Shown here piece by piece: positions 45,527-53,904 of a stretch of DNA of 64,000 nucleotides; within the stretch, counting starts at the first letter, position 1, and each line of letters begins with the position of its first letter. A program made the position numbers and the translations under genes. The notes below the pieces were generated by a model. The model was given only the letters and a program-made list of their open reading frames with translations. It did not search any database and was not told the origin of the DNA. Source of the DNA: a virus; the IMG/VR virus record IMGVR_UViG_3300032334_001259, positions 274,436-338,435 of that record. One strand, given 5' to 3'.

Positions 45527-46618
45527 TTAGAAAAGATCAACAGTTTCCCATGGCAATCCATCCTTACCAAAGTGACCATAGTTTGTAGTAGAACTATAGA
45601 TAGGACGGAACAGGTCAAACTTATTGATAATACCAAGTGGTGTTAGATCAACATTATCACGTATCCATTTTGTCAAACCACGACTATCGCCATTGCTTTC
45701 AACATAGAAACTCATTGGTTGTTCAAGACCAATAGCATAAGATACCTGAACTGTTGCCCAATCTGCACGACCACTTGCTACAATATTCTTGGCAAGATAA
45801 CGCATCATATAAGCTGCAGAACGGTCAACCTTTGTAGGGTCTTTACCACTAAATGCACCACCACCATGTGGAGCATAACCACCATAAGTATCAACAATAA
45901 TCTTACGACCAGTTAGACCAGTATCACCATCTGGACCACCAATAACAAAGCGTCCAGTAGGATTGATATGAAACTCTGTGCGAGTATCAACTAAGCGGTC
46001 AGGAAGAACACTACGAATAAGTTGTTCTACTCGTGTGCGAACCGCATACATATCAGTATCTTCACTGTGTTGCGTGGAACAAACTACCTTGTCAATACGA
46101 TAAGGAAGATTATCATCATTGTATTCAACAGTAATTTGGCTTTTGGCATCTGGACCAAGCCAATCACGACCGCTTTTACGATGTTCAGCAAGTGCCTTTA
46201 CAACTTCATGGCTGTAATGAATAGCACTTGGCATGAAGTTTGGTGTTTCATTAGAAGCATAACCAAACATTAAGCCTTGGTCACCAGCACCAAATGTATC
46301 AGTGCCAAGTGCAATATCAGCACTTTGTCCATGCATTAGATTAAGAATATTGACCGTGCGCCAATTAAATCCATTTTGCTCGTAACCAATATCTTTAATA
46401 GTATTGATAACAGCGGCATCAACTAATTGTGGATCAAGTTCGCCTTTATATTCACCTGCGATTACCACTTGATTAGTAGTAACAAGTGTTTCACACGCAC
46501 ACCGATAAGATTTATCCTGTGGTGCCATCATCAAATCCAGAATCGCATCACTGATTGCATCAGCGACCTTATCTGGATGTCCTTCACTTACGCTTTCACT
46601 AGTAAACAGATAACTCAT
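45527..46618 (-). CDS. metK: S-adenosylmethionine synthetase
   Basis: 363 residues, slightly shorter than E. coli MetK (384). All domains are seen: TSESVSEGHPDKVADAISDA (start), GAGDQGLMFGYA (ATP/Met loop), GPDGDTGLTGRKI, HGGGAFSGKDPTKVDRSAAY. It makes SAM from methionine and ATP. It would refill SAM for two radical SAM enzymes, a methyltransferase and a SpeD-like decarboxylase in this window. Ribosome site AAGGAAAA before ATG 46618. Confidence 0.95.
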   Translation of the reverse strand: MSYLFTSESVSEGHPDKVADAISDAILDLMMAPQDKSYRCACETLVTTNQVVIAGEYKGELDPQLVDAAVINTIKDIGYEQNGFNWRTVNILNLMHGQSADIALGTDTFGAGDQGLMFGYASNETPNFMPSAIHYSHEVVKALAEHRKSGRDWLGPDAKSQITVEYNDDNLPYRIDKVVCSTQHSEDTDMYAVRTRVEQLIRSVLPDRLVDTRTEFHINPTGRFVIGGPDGDTGLTGRKIIVDTYGGYAPHGGGAFSGKDPTKVDRSAAYMMRYLAKNIVASGRADWATVQVSYAIGLEQPMSFYVESNGDSRGLTKWIRDNVDLTPLGIINKFDLFRPIYSSTTNYGHFGKDGLPWETVDLF

Positions 46619-46640
46619 TATGTATTTTTCCTTTTTAATA

Positions 46641-47030
46641 CTATTTTCCGTATTTGTAGTCTAATTTTTTATAAAAACTTTTTCGTAATCTAACGATAGG
46701 TTCTGGTTCTTTTATATTTCTTTTATTAGCAGAACCTTTTCCACCATCTGTGTAATTTTCTAATATTCCTGTATTGTTGTCTAATCTACCATAATGTTTT
46801 ATCAAACCTTTTTCAATTTCATATGCTTCATCTTCTGATAAATCATCAATGATAATATTAATTCTATCGTTATAGCGAGGAACTAAAATGTCATCATGCT
46901 TACGAAAAGCACGACTTCCTTTTCCTTTCCCAATGTAATAAGGAGTTCCATCTTCACGAAGATATTCGTAAACATAATATCTCCTATATACATTTCCTGT
47001 TGCTGTGTGTGTTCTAAAAGATTTATGCAT
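46641..47030 (-). CDS. GIY-YIG domain protein
   Basis: 129 residues. YYVYEYLREDGTPYYIGKGKG near residue 18 is the GIY-YIG motif. No NUMOD repeats and no tRNA next to it. Single-domain nuclease; starts 8 nt before the end of the UvdE gene. Confidence 0.72.
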   Translation of the reverse strand: MHKSFRTHTATGNVYRRYYVYEYLREDGTPYYIGKGKGSRAFRKHDDILVPRYNDRINIIIDDLSEDEAYEIEKGLIKHYGRLDNNTGILENYTDGGKGSANKRNIKEPEPIVRLRKSFYKKLDYKYGK

Positions 47031-48051
47031 TTGTCAGATATTTGTATAATTCAGTGCTTGCAAGGTTCTTGGCTTTACTTTCTACTTGAATATCAAAGTT
47101 TTCCCAAAACTCTGCAACATATTGGTTGACAGCAGTATTCCACATGAAATCACTGTGAGCACGAAGTTTTTGTTTTTTATGTCCACTTTCAAGTAGTGTT
47201 GTCATGGTAGGACGAACGCTATTGTCATGATTAATAAGAATAGACTCACTGCTGACGCTATAATGCATAGTTGGGCGCACACCACGCCAACTGTCAATAA
47301 CACGCTTGATTTTGTCATCAGTAGGTTCAATATACTCTCCCGTTTTAACCCAATGATGGTGACAATCAAAAACAGTAGGAATGATATCTGCAAGAGATAA
47401 AGTGTCATCCAAACCATAACTATTCTCCTCGTTTTCTATTGTGACGAGGTTTCTGGCTTCTGTTGAAAGTTGGTTCCAAATGGCTCTAATACCGTCTGGA
47501 CCTTTACGACCCGATATATGGACATTAATTTTAAAACCATGGTCGTGAAAGCTATTCCCATAACCCATCCATCTAGCCAAATCAGTGTGATACTCAAATT
47601 CACGGATTGAGTTGGTAACAATAGTTTCGTTATCACTAGCCAAAACGCAAAACTGACCAGGATGAAAACTAACCCGTACATCAAGCATACGAGCGGTCTC
47701 GCCAATAATAGCGCATTTTTTGGCAATGGCTTCTTTAACATCTGGTAACTGATAAAAATAAGAGTAAGTTGACTCAGTATAAACTGGAAACATATCGCTA
47801 GATAGCCTAACCATGCGTTGTCGTGGTTCCAAAGTTCCAACACGTTTGACCAATTCAAGTGTAGCATTTGTATTGTGCTCCATAATATCCCACAACCGTT
47901 GTTCGGCAACGGCACGTTCTTGGCGGTTAAGCCAAGCTACTGTGGTTGTTTTATTGTTAAGTTTCAGTGCTTCATCCTTGGGTTTAAACCCATCCACTTG
48001 GCGTGGAAGATCAAGCCATTTGCAGCAAAAACCGATACGTTTGTGTGTCAT
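47023..48051 (-). CDS. uvdE: UV damage endonuclease
   Basis: 342 residues. UvdE/Uve1 TIM-barrel: RIGFCCKWL, SFHPGQFCVLASDN, INVHISGRK, VTIENEENSY, and C-terminal DFMW with metal-binding His/Glu (FDCHHHW, HYSVSSES). It nicks beside UV photoproducts and abasic sites. A near-leaderless sigma70 promoter (48058-48085) drives it. Confidence 0.9.
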   Translation of the reverse strand: MTHKRIGFCCKWLDLPRQVDGFKPKDEALKLNNKTTTVAWLNRQERAVAEQRLWDIMEHNTNATLELVKRVGTLEPRQRMVRLSSDMFPVYTESTYSYFYQLPDVKEAIAKKCAIIGETARMLDVRVSFHPGQFCVLASDNETIVTNSIREFEYHTDLARWMGYGNSFHDHGFKINVHISGRKGPDGIRAIWNQLSTEARNLVTIENEENSYGLDDTLSLADIIPTVFDCHHHWVKTGEYIEPTDDKIKRVIDSWRGVRPTMHYSVSSESILINHDNSVRPTMTTLLESGHKKQKLRAHSDFMWNTAVNQYVAEFWENFDIQVESKAKNLASTELYKYLTNA

Positions 48052-48057
48052 ATTACC

Positions 48058-48085
48058 ACTATAACATAGTTTTTTACAGTGTCAA
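48058..48085 (-). promoter_or_regulatory. Sigma70-type early promoter (uvdE)
   Basis: Minus strand TTGACA (48085-48080), 16-bp spacer, TATAGT (48063-48058); the ATG lies 6 nt past the -10 box. Confidence 0.7.
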
Positions 48086-48648
48086 GAGAAAATTTCAGGG
48101 TATAAACTAGCAATATGGAATTGTTGGTCAGAATTAATATAATTTCTTATATGAGGAATTATATTGTTTGCCATTATTTCGTGCCCACGAGGACTAAAGT
48201 GATTTAGTCTTTTATCATTGTTTTTGTAATCCCATGTAGGATCATCAGCTTTACTGCAAATCATTAATCCACCAGGTGCAAGAAACCACAGACCATAATC
48301 TTTATCTAAAAAACCATGTTCAAAACAAGGAATATTAATCATTTTAATATTTCTTATTTTACATTGTTCTTGCATATCTTTGATTAGTAATCGTTGAATA
48401 GTTTTAGCAAATTCAATATCAGCCAATCCTTCATTATACAATCTTGTAAATTCAGTATGGCATACTATTATAACATCTGGTTGTGGGACTAAAGTTTTAA
48501 TAAAATTATCATAAATTTTATACTGACTTTGTCCTCTAAATCCATAACAACTTATCATTTCAAGATTAAGTTCATTACATACTCGTTCTATCCAAGTGTT
48601 TTTGTAACTGTATGTAAAACTATCACCTGTAATTAATATACGCATCAA
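48082..48648 (-). CDS. SGNH-like protein (5 of 5)
   Basis: 188 residues starting MMRILITGDSFTYSYKNTW (block I Ser), CYGFRGQSQYKIYDNF (block II) and LNHFSPRGHEIMANN near the end (His). Its start overlaps the stop of the carbamoyltransferase gene by 4 nt, so the two are cotranslated, a pairing that suggests both modify the same sugar. Substrate unknown. Confidence 0.7.
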   Translation of the reverse strand: MMRILITGDSFTYSYKNTWIERVCNELNLEMISCYGFRGQSQYKIYDNFIKTLVPQPDVIIVCHTEFTRLYNEGLADIEFAKTIQRLLIKDMQEQCKIRNIKMINIPCFEHGFLDKDYGLWFLAPGGLMICSKADDPTWDYKNNDKRLNHFSPRGHEIMANNIIPHIRNYINSDQQFHIASLYPEIFS

Positions 48649-50108
48649 AATATCCGCACATTATTCAACTGACTAAATCTTTGGGCATCTTCCCATGTAT
48701 TCACCAATGGTTCACCCTTGATATTCAAGCTAGTGTTTAGCAACATTGGACAACGAGTTCTACTATACCATGCTTCCAATATTTTATACATAATACTTGG
48801 AGTAGGTTGGTCAATAGTTTGAACACGTGAAGTGCCATCAACATGACAGATTGCTGGAAAAGATTGTGGGTCTATACACGCATCTGCCCATTGCATATAA
48901 TCGTGATTAACTTGCATCTTACTATAAAAGTATTCACTAAACCAAGATTTCAATATGATTGGAGCGAATGGACGAAATGGCTCACGTTTCTTAATTTGGT
49001 TTACACGGTCTTTTACATCTGGTCCACGAGGATCAGCAATCAGCGAACGATTGCCTAGCGCACGTGGTCCAAACTCTGCACGACCATTGGCGATACCAAC
49101 AACTTGACCTGCTTCTAATGCATCAACTACATCACGCACATTTATTGTGCGATTAATATCGTGACCAAGAAACGCATGTTCTAAATGCACATGTTTTTTA
49201 GTATGATAGGTAACTGCGCCTAAACTTAAACCAGCATCACCAGGATTTGGTGGCACCCATATTTTACTAAATCCAGTAAATGTTTTTAATCGGCTATTTG
49301 CTACACAGTTGAGAGCGCAACCACCAACCAATACAAGATTATCACTGCCAATTACTTCACGAGTATAACGACAAATTGCCATTAGGTATTGTTCATATAA
49401 TGCTTGTGCAGAAGCGGCAATATCTTCTGGTTTCCAATTTTCATCTTTAGGTTTAGTCCACCAACGCATACCACGATGTAGGTTATGCTTAAACTCTATA
49501 TCAGGTGGTGACCACTGCCCAAAAAACTCGTTAAGCATTTCTTTAAGATGTCTTGGTTCACCACATGCTGCCATACCCATGACAATATATTCTTCTTCAT
49601 TAGGTTTAAACCCAAGATAATCTGTTACCGCACTATAAAAAAGTCCGATACTTTGCGGATAAACATTGTGCCAAACTCTGCTAATTTTATCACCATGTCC
49701 ACGACATATACTAGTGCACTCTAACTCACCAATCGCATCAATAACCACAACTGCTGCATCACTAAACCCACTACTATAATAACCCATAGCAGCATGTGCA
49801 CCATGATGTGGCGTTGTCACAACTGAAATATTGCCTAACCCATTGTTTTTTAAGTATTTTTTTAAGTTATAGTGTAGTGGACGCTGACCACTTATAAGGT
49901 TACGTATTGTGCGCTTCCATGGTTGTTCATACCATACTATTTTATCTGGTATACCATATTGTAACGCATCGTCAATCAATGATTCATTTAGATGTGGATC
50001 ATTCTTTACTCTGCTATACCGTTCAGCGTGACCAGCAAACAGAATGTTAGAGCCATCAACAAGAGCGATACTTGCATCGTGATTATTAGCATTGATTCCA
50101 AGAAACAT
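48645..50108 (-). CDS. Carbamoyltransferase (NodU/TobZ family)
   Basis: 487 residues. N-terminal LGINANNHDASIALVDG and HHGAHAAMGYYSSGF (ASKHA-like fold), then VGGCALNCVANSRL and PGDAGLSLGAV, and the C-terminal ANGRAEFGPRALGNRSL, REPFRPFAP. These enzymes move a carbamoyl group onto sugar or antibiotic hydroxyls. A sugar target is plausible given the dehydratase and SGNH partner. Confidence 0.88.
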   Translation of the reverse strand: MFLGINANNHDASIALVDGSNILFAGHAERYSRVKNDPHLNESLIDDALQYGIPDKIVWYEQPWKRTIRNLISGQRPLHYNLKKYLKNNGLGNISVVTTPHHGAHAAMGYYSSGFSDAAVVVIDAIGELECTSICRGHGDKISRVWHNVYPQSIGLFYSAVTDYLGFKPNEEEYIVMGMAACGEPRHLKEMLNEFFGQWSPPDIEFKHNLHRGMRWWTKPKDENWKPEDIAASAQALYEQYLMAICRYTREVIGSDNLVLVGGCALNCVANSRLKTFTGFSKIWVPPNPGDAGLSLGAVTYHTKKHVHLEHAFLGHDINRTINVRDVVDALEAGQVVGIANGRAEFGPRALGNRSLIADPRGPDVKDRVNQIKKREPFRPFAPIILKSWFSEYFYSKMQVNHDYMQWADACIDPQSFPAICHVDGTSRVQTIDQPTPSIMYKILEAWYSRTRCPMLLNTSLNIKGEPLVNTWEDAQRFSQLNNVRIF

Positions 50109-50116
50109 GTTTACCC

Positions 50117-50224
50117 TTAATAAATGAAAGGGTCACGTTTTTTAAGTTCTTTTAATAGTTGACGGCGTTTATGTTTGTAAACTAAATCATCAAAGAAGTT
50201 ATAAATCCAACGAAAAATACGCAT
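50117..50224 (-). CDS. Tiny basic phage protein, 35 residues
   Basis: ATG frame MRIFRWIYNFFDDLVYKHKRR to KKRDPFIY, a short aromatic and basic peptide. The start overlaps the stop of the tail-fibre gene as TAATG. I recall similar RDPFIY-ending peptides in T4-like aquatic phages. It is also where the ribosome site AAGGG for the next gene lies. Confidence 0.6.
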   Translation of the reverse strand: MRIFRWIYNFFDDLVYKHKRRQLLKELKKRDPFIY

Positions 50225-51411
50225 TATAGAATCTTCCCCCAAATATTTTGACCACGGCAACTGTATATAGCACTACCATCACGCAATATGGCGATTTCAT
50301 TTGGCTCACCGATGCGTTCTGGTATACGATCTACTATGTCTAACAATAAACCATTCCAACGTATTTTTCCATTTAATTCTATAATATTATCAGTTTTAAG
50401 TACAATTTGATTTTGATTGTTACTGCCTAACGTAATATCATTACTACGAGTGCTACCAACAAACATATTTTTTTGTGCATATTTTACTATGCTTAATTCA
50501 CTGTCTTGATCCCAAATACTTAAAACACCAGCAGTTTCTTCTGTATTAATTCCAACTCTACCCATGTTAACTGTAAGAGTCTCACCTATAAGTGCTTGAC
50601 CACTTACAACTAATTCTTGTAGATTTCCTACCTTACGTAAGTTACTGTTAATAATATGTGGACCAAGTGAATTGTTACCTAATACGTGCTTGTCGCCATC
50701 AACAATATTACGGTTAGCAATATTGATATCTTGACTATTAACGTTTTCTATATTCTGTGTACTCGTAGTATGACTTACTTGTTGGATATAACGTTGTAAA
50801 CCTGGACTTTCTAAAATATTACCATTAACAGTTATATCACCATCTATTGTTACATTTTTTAAAAATGTATTATCTTCAATTAACAAGTTTTCAGCAGTGA
50901 TACTATTTGTAGTAATAATACCATCATCAGTAATTTCTAATTGTAACTTGCTTGCGCTATCTTTGATACCGCTGCTTGTAAAGTTTCTATAGATACCATT
51001 ATTAATCCAACCAGCATTAAATTCATTGCCATCCATACGAATACTTTCAAATGAAATACTTTGTGGCGGAAAATTGTAATTGCTTGCGGCACGATTAACT
51101 TCATTTTGAACACTGCTTACAATGACACGATTTAAATCACTGCCTTGAATATATTCATTAATTTGTTTACTACCAATTTCTATAAGTTGTTCAAGGACAA
51201 TACCTTTTACAAGTTGTGTGACTTCATCTGCAAAATCACGTTTAGTCGTGATTTCATTATAAACTCTACCAGTAAGATTAATAACAACATTGTTAATCTG
51301 TTTTTGCAGCGTATCAGCAATTACTGCTGACAAATCAGTGTTTTGTAGATATGTTTCTACGTTATTACGCACACTCTGTGCGATTGCTTCTTGAATATTA
51401 ATATCAACCAA
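50224..51411 (-). CDS. Tail-fibre-like structural protein
   Basis: 395 residues, start TTG at 51411 behind GAGGA. N-terminal helical bundle (residues 1-130), then parallel beta-rich segments (SITAENLLIEDNTFLKNVT, IDGDITVNGNILESP) typical of trimeric phage fibres, ending in AILRDGSAIYSCRGQNIWG. No enzymatic motif. Neighbour to the unknown structural-like gene at 51421. Confidence 0.68.
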   Translation of the reverse strand: MVDINIQEAIAQSVRNNVETYLQNTDLSAVIADTLQKQINNVVINLTGRVYNEITTKRDFADEVTQLVKGIVLEQLIEIGSKQINEYIQGSDLNRVIVSSVQNEVNRAASNYNFPPQSISFESIRMDGNEFNAGWINNGIYRNFTSSGIKDSASKLQLEITDDGIITTNSITAENLLIEDNTFLKNVTIDGDITVNGNILESPGLQRYIQQVSHTTSTQNIENVNSQDINIANRNIVDGDKHVLGNNSLGPHIINSNLRKVGNLQELVVSGQALIGETLTVNMGRVGINTEETAGVLSIWDQDSELSIVKYAQKNMFVGSTRSNDITLGSNNQNQIVLKTDNIIELNGKIRWNGLLLDIVDRIPERIGEPNEIAILRDGSAIYSCRGQNIWGKIL

Positions 51412-51420
51412 TTGGCGTCC

Positions 51421-52119
51421 TCAAAATTGCACGGTTATAATATGTTCATAATTTCTTTTAAAAAACCCACGATATAACATGTTCTTTTGTATAACATAAT
51501 CGCTTCCACCAAGGTCGCTGCTGTATTTTGCAAGTTGCTTGAAATACATTGTGCGGCGTTCTACTGGACCGATAACTGTTAAATCACGGTTATTTTCTAT
51601 AAAGTATATATGATTTTGCCAATTCTGTTTATTATTTTTATCTACTTGACTTTGTTCAAGTATGATTGTATCACCATAAACACCACTTTCAACATGGTTG
51701 CGTTTATGTGGTGCACTATTTTTGTAATCTTGTAGGCTTGTAACAAGATAACCACGAGTTACACTTTTAATTTCACTTAATAATTGTCGCTGGTCATTTT
51801 CACTTGTAGCAAATGTAAAATATTCATCAAGTGCGATAGTAACATCTACTATATTTTTAACTTGTGTAATGTTATCAATAAATGTGCTACTGCTTTGATA
51901 AGCATATTTTACACTTTGGTCACCAACAACAATGCAATTATAGTGTTGTTCTAAAAGCAATACAATAGGATTAAAATGGGTAAAGAGTAGGGTTTTTGGT
52001 TGAATTTGTAATCCACCAAATAGTTTTTGTAATATTTCAACTTTTGCTTGTGCTTGTTCTAACCAACGGGTTGGATCTGCTACTGGTTGCAATTTTAACC
52101 AATAATCACCTAAAATCAT
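51421..52119 (-). CDS. Unknown phage protein, structural-like
   Basis: 232 residues. No known catalytic motif; contains hydrophobic strand LLFTHFNPIVLLLEQHYNCIVV. It precedes the tail-fibre gene by 9 nt and shares its message; probably a virion assembly partner. Ribosome site AAAGGTGGG lies in the terminator hairpin upstream. Confidence 0.6.
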   Translation of the reverse strand: MILGDYWLKLQPVADPTRWLEQAQAKVEILQKLFGGLQIQPKTLLFTHFNPIVLLLEQHYNCIVVGDQSVKYAYQSSSTFIDNITQVKNIVDVTIALDEYFTFATSENDQRQLLSEIKSVTRGYLVTSLQDYKNSAPHKRNHVESGVYGDTIILEQSQVDKNNKQNWQNHIYFIENNRDLTVIGPVERRTMYFKQLAKYSSDLGGSDYVIQKNMLYRGFFKRNYEHIITVQF

Positions 52120-52123
52120 TAAA

Positions 52124-52163
52124 GCCCACCTTTACCTAACATAATATTTAGGAAAAAGTGGGC
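52124..52163 (-). terminator. Long hairpin before the 51.4-52.1 kb operon
   Basis: GCCCAC (52163-52158) pairs with GTGGGC (52129-52124), and an inner CCTAA/TTAGG extends it; the 5' arm carries a CTAAATA late-type box and the 3' arm the ribosome site AAAGGTGGG for ATG 52119. It may be a terminator for the gene at 52170 or a translation control hairpin. Confidence 0.55.
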
Positions 52164-52169
52164 TATTTC

Positions 52170-52367
52170 TTACTTGATAAGCAAACCAAGTTCCTTTAAG
52201 TCTTCATAAAGGATATGATCGTTAGGAATGGTTTCGGTTTTACCATCCTTGACATTCTTGACAATCTTCTCAATATCGGTTGCAGTCATTTCTGTGCAAC
52301 GCTTGATAGCTGCACGAACCTTACCCCACTCTACAGTTCCACGATAACCCATGATCAACATTGTCAT
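52170..52367 (-). CDS. Small phage protein, unknown
   Basis: 65 residues starting MTMLIMGYRGTVEWG, ribosome site AGAGAGAG. Charged, helical (AIKRCTEMTATDIEKIVKNV). Early promoter at 52395-52423. No domain recognised. Confidence 0.65.
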   Translation of the reverse strand: MTMLIMGYRGTVEWGKVRAAIKRCTEMTATDIEKIVKNVKDGKTETIPNDHILYEDLKELGLLIK

Positions 52368-52394
52368 ATACTCTCTCTGTTATATTATTTTACC

Positions 52395-52423
52395 AATATA
52401 CTATATATGTTTTATTTTGTCAA
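52395..52423 (-). promoter_or_regulatory. Sigma70-type early promoter
   Basis: Minus strand TTGACA (52423-52418), 17-bp spacer, TATATT (52400-52395), drives the 65-residue gene. It follows the candidate RNA. Confidence 0.75.
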
Positions 52424-52436
52424 GTAGTTTTTAACG

Positions 52437-52620
52437 GGTGGGACGCTACTCCCACGATGGTTTTAGGATGGCCAAATTTTGGGGTTTCAATTGCCTGACG
52501 CAATCACCATTACCTTCACAGGTCTCTCACCTGTCCAGCCCACTGATATAGGTCTGCAGCCCGCACAAATGGATTCTAGTTATACTCGCTCCAACCTTTA
52601 CGCACAGCCGTGCCGCCGTT
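52437..52620 (-). ncRNA. Candidate structured non-coding RNA
   Basis: About 184 nt with no open frame, richer in G+C than its AT-rich surroundings, and full of perfect stems on the minus strand: GGCAC-GGCT-GTGC, ACAGGT-GAGAG-ACCTGT, ATTGC-GTCAG-GCAAT, CCAAAATTTGG and the terminal GTGGGA-GTAGCG-TCCCAC (52438-52455), which could act as a terminator. It lies between the genes ending at 52629 and starting at 52367. No match to tRNA, tmRNA, RNase P, SRP or 6S by eye. Confidence 0.5.
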
Positions 52621-52628
52621 AAAATCTT

Positions 52629-53411
52629 TTACGTCCATAATGATTTACGAAGTTTAACAATGCGTGTCAGCATTTCTGTTTCTTCTTCATCATACTGTTT
52701 TTCAATTTCTATTAAACGCTTATGTGCAATTTTACCACGCTCACGTTCTTCATCTGTTTTTTCTTTGGAAAAAAATCCATCACCATTTGCATGTAACAAG
52801 TCGCAATGTTCACTCCAACCACTAACATCCATAGCATCTGGACGGCTAGGGAAATTCTTGCACCAATTATATAATTCTTCAATTTCTATTGCACTAATTG
52901 CTTGATGTGTTAGTTGTCCATGCTTTTCATCGGTTTTATCAACACCCCAACTTTCATCATAAGTTAAACCTTTTTCCCATGCAATATAATCTAAACCTGC
53001 TTCTGGACAACGCCCATTAACAAACTTCCATTTCTTTTTCCAAGTATTTTTCCAAGCAAGTTCAATTTCAACATGATCAATAATAAGTTGACGCATGCCA
53101 CTTACAAGACGACTATCACTGTCCCACCACTGACCAGGTTTTAAATCCGTTGGCATGATATGTGTGCGATCAATAAAACGATTACGAACATAACGTTTTG
53201 GTTTATTCCAAATTTCAGTTATGCTATAAACAACATCATCTAAAAAATTAGGAACTGTTTCAGTTAAAAAGAATCCAAGTGGTTTTGATTTTTTCAATTC
53301 ATCATCCCACTTTTTCCAACCACCCCATTCAAGAGCAGTTGGTTTTTCAATACCAAACTTTTTACGAAGCCAACGATTTGCTGCACAGTCCATAAAATAA
53401 TAGTTTTTCAT
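52629..53411 (-). CDS. Unknown phage protein, 260 residues
   Basis: Charged, Trp-rich N-terminal half (ALEWGGWKKWDDELKKSK) and a helical C-terminus. FMDCAANRWLRKKFG at the start resembles hypothetical proteins of large aquatic phages. No catalytic motif recognised. It follows tRNA-Thr by 16 nt on the same strand. Confidence 0.6.
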   Translation of the reverse strand: MKNYYFMDCAANRWLRKKFGIEKPTALEWGGWKKWDDELKKSKPLGFFLTETVPNFLDDVVYSITEIWNKPKRYVRNRFIDRTHIMPTDLKPGQWWDSDSRLVSGMRQLIIDHVEIELAWKNTWKKKWKFVNGRCPEAGLDYIAWEKGLTYDESWGVDKTDEKHGQLTHQAISAIEIEELYNWCKNFPSRPDAMDVSGWSEHCDLLHANGDGFFSKEKTDEERERGKIAHKRLIEIEKQYDEEETEMLTRIVKLRKSLWT

Positions 53412-53427
53412 ATCTGCCTCTAAAAAA

Positions 53428-53502
53428 TGGTGCCCAAAGAGAGGATTGAACTCCCGACCTACGCATTACAAGTGCGTTGCACTACCGCTGTGCTATTTGG
53501 GC
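53428..53502 (-). tRNA. tRNA-Thr (anticodon TGT)
   Basis: 75 nt, CCA encoded. Acceptor GCCCAAA/TTTGGGC; stem ACGCA/TGCGT with loop CTTGTAA, anticodon TGT, reading ACA. It lies 1 nt after the stop of the 119-residue gene. Confidence 0.92.
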
Positions 53503-53503
53503 T

Positions 53504-53863
53504 TTATTGTTTAGGAACAGTATGTCTAATACCGTCCCACTTATTTCCTACTATATCATTTTTCTGGCAGAAGTCAATAATATTTTCATAAAAACTATCA
53601 AGTTCACCATTAAATTGTCCCATCAATCCACTGGTGAGTTCCATAGCACGTTGCCAGTTACCACTTTTATATTCACGAATCATATCAATATGCATTTCTC
53701 TAAAGAATGGTAGTGTAGCCAATTCATTTACATTGCTTACTTCAACCAATGCGTGTAGTATAACTGGTTCTGGTAAACCAGGTTGCATAACTGTATCAAG
53801 TTCAAGTATGGTATATTTGTCTGCCATGCTTTTAGCAGTTGCCGCATCAAAAATAATATTCAT
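53504..53863 (-). CDS. Unknown phage protein, 119 residues
   Basis: Soluble, mixed alpha/beta. Starts MNIIFDAATAKSMADKY, a beginning that I associate with T4-like aquatic phages. Its stop almost touches tRNA-Thr. Upstream TATAATTG, 4 nt before the ATG, may be a weak late-type box. Function unknown. Confidence 0.6.
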   Translation of the reverse strand: MNIIFDAATAKSMADKYTILELDTVMQPGLPEPVILHALVEVSNVNELATLPFFREMHIDMIREYKSGNWQRAMELTSGLMGQFNGELDSFYENIIDFCQKNDIVGNKWDGIRHTVPKQ

Positions 53864-53904
53864 AACACAATTATATATAATTATTATTGGAAAACAATAA
53901 AAAA

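Noticed and set aside
52437-52620. Group I or group II intron
   Set aside because: No flanking exon halves of one gene, no core intron motifs seen; the neighbours are complete genes.
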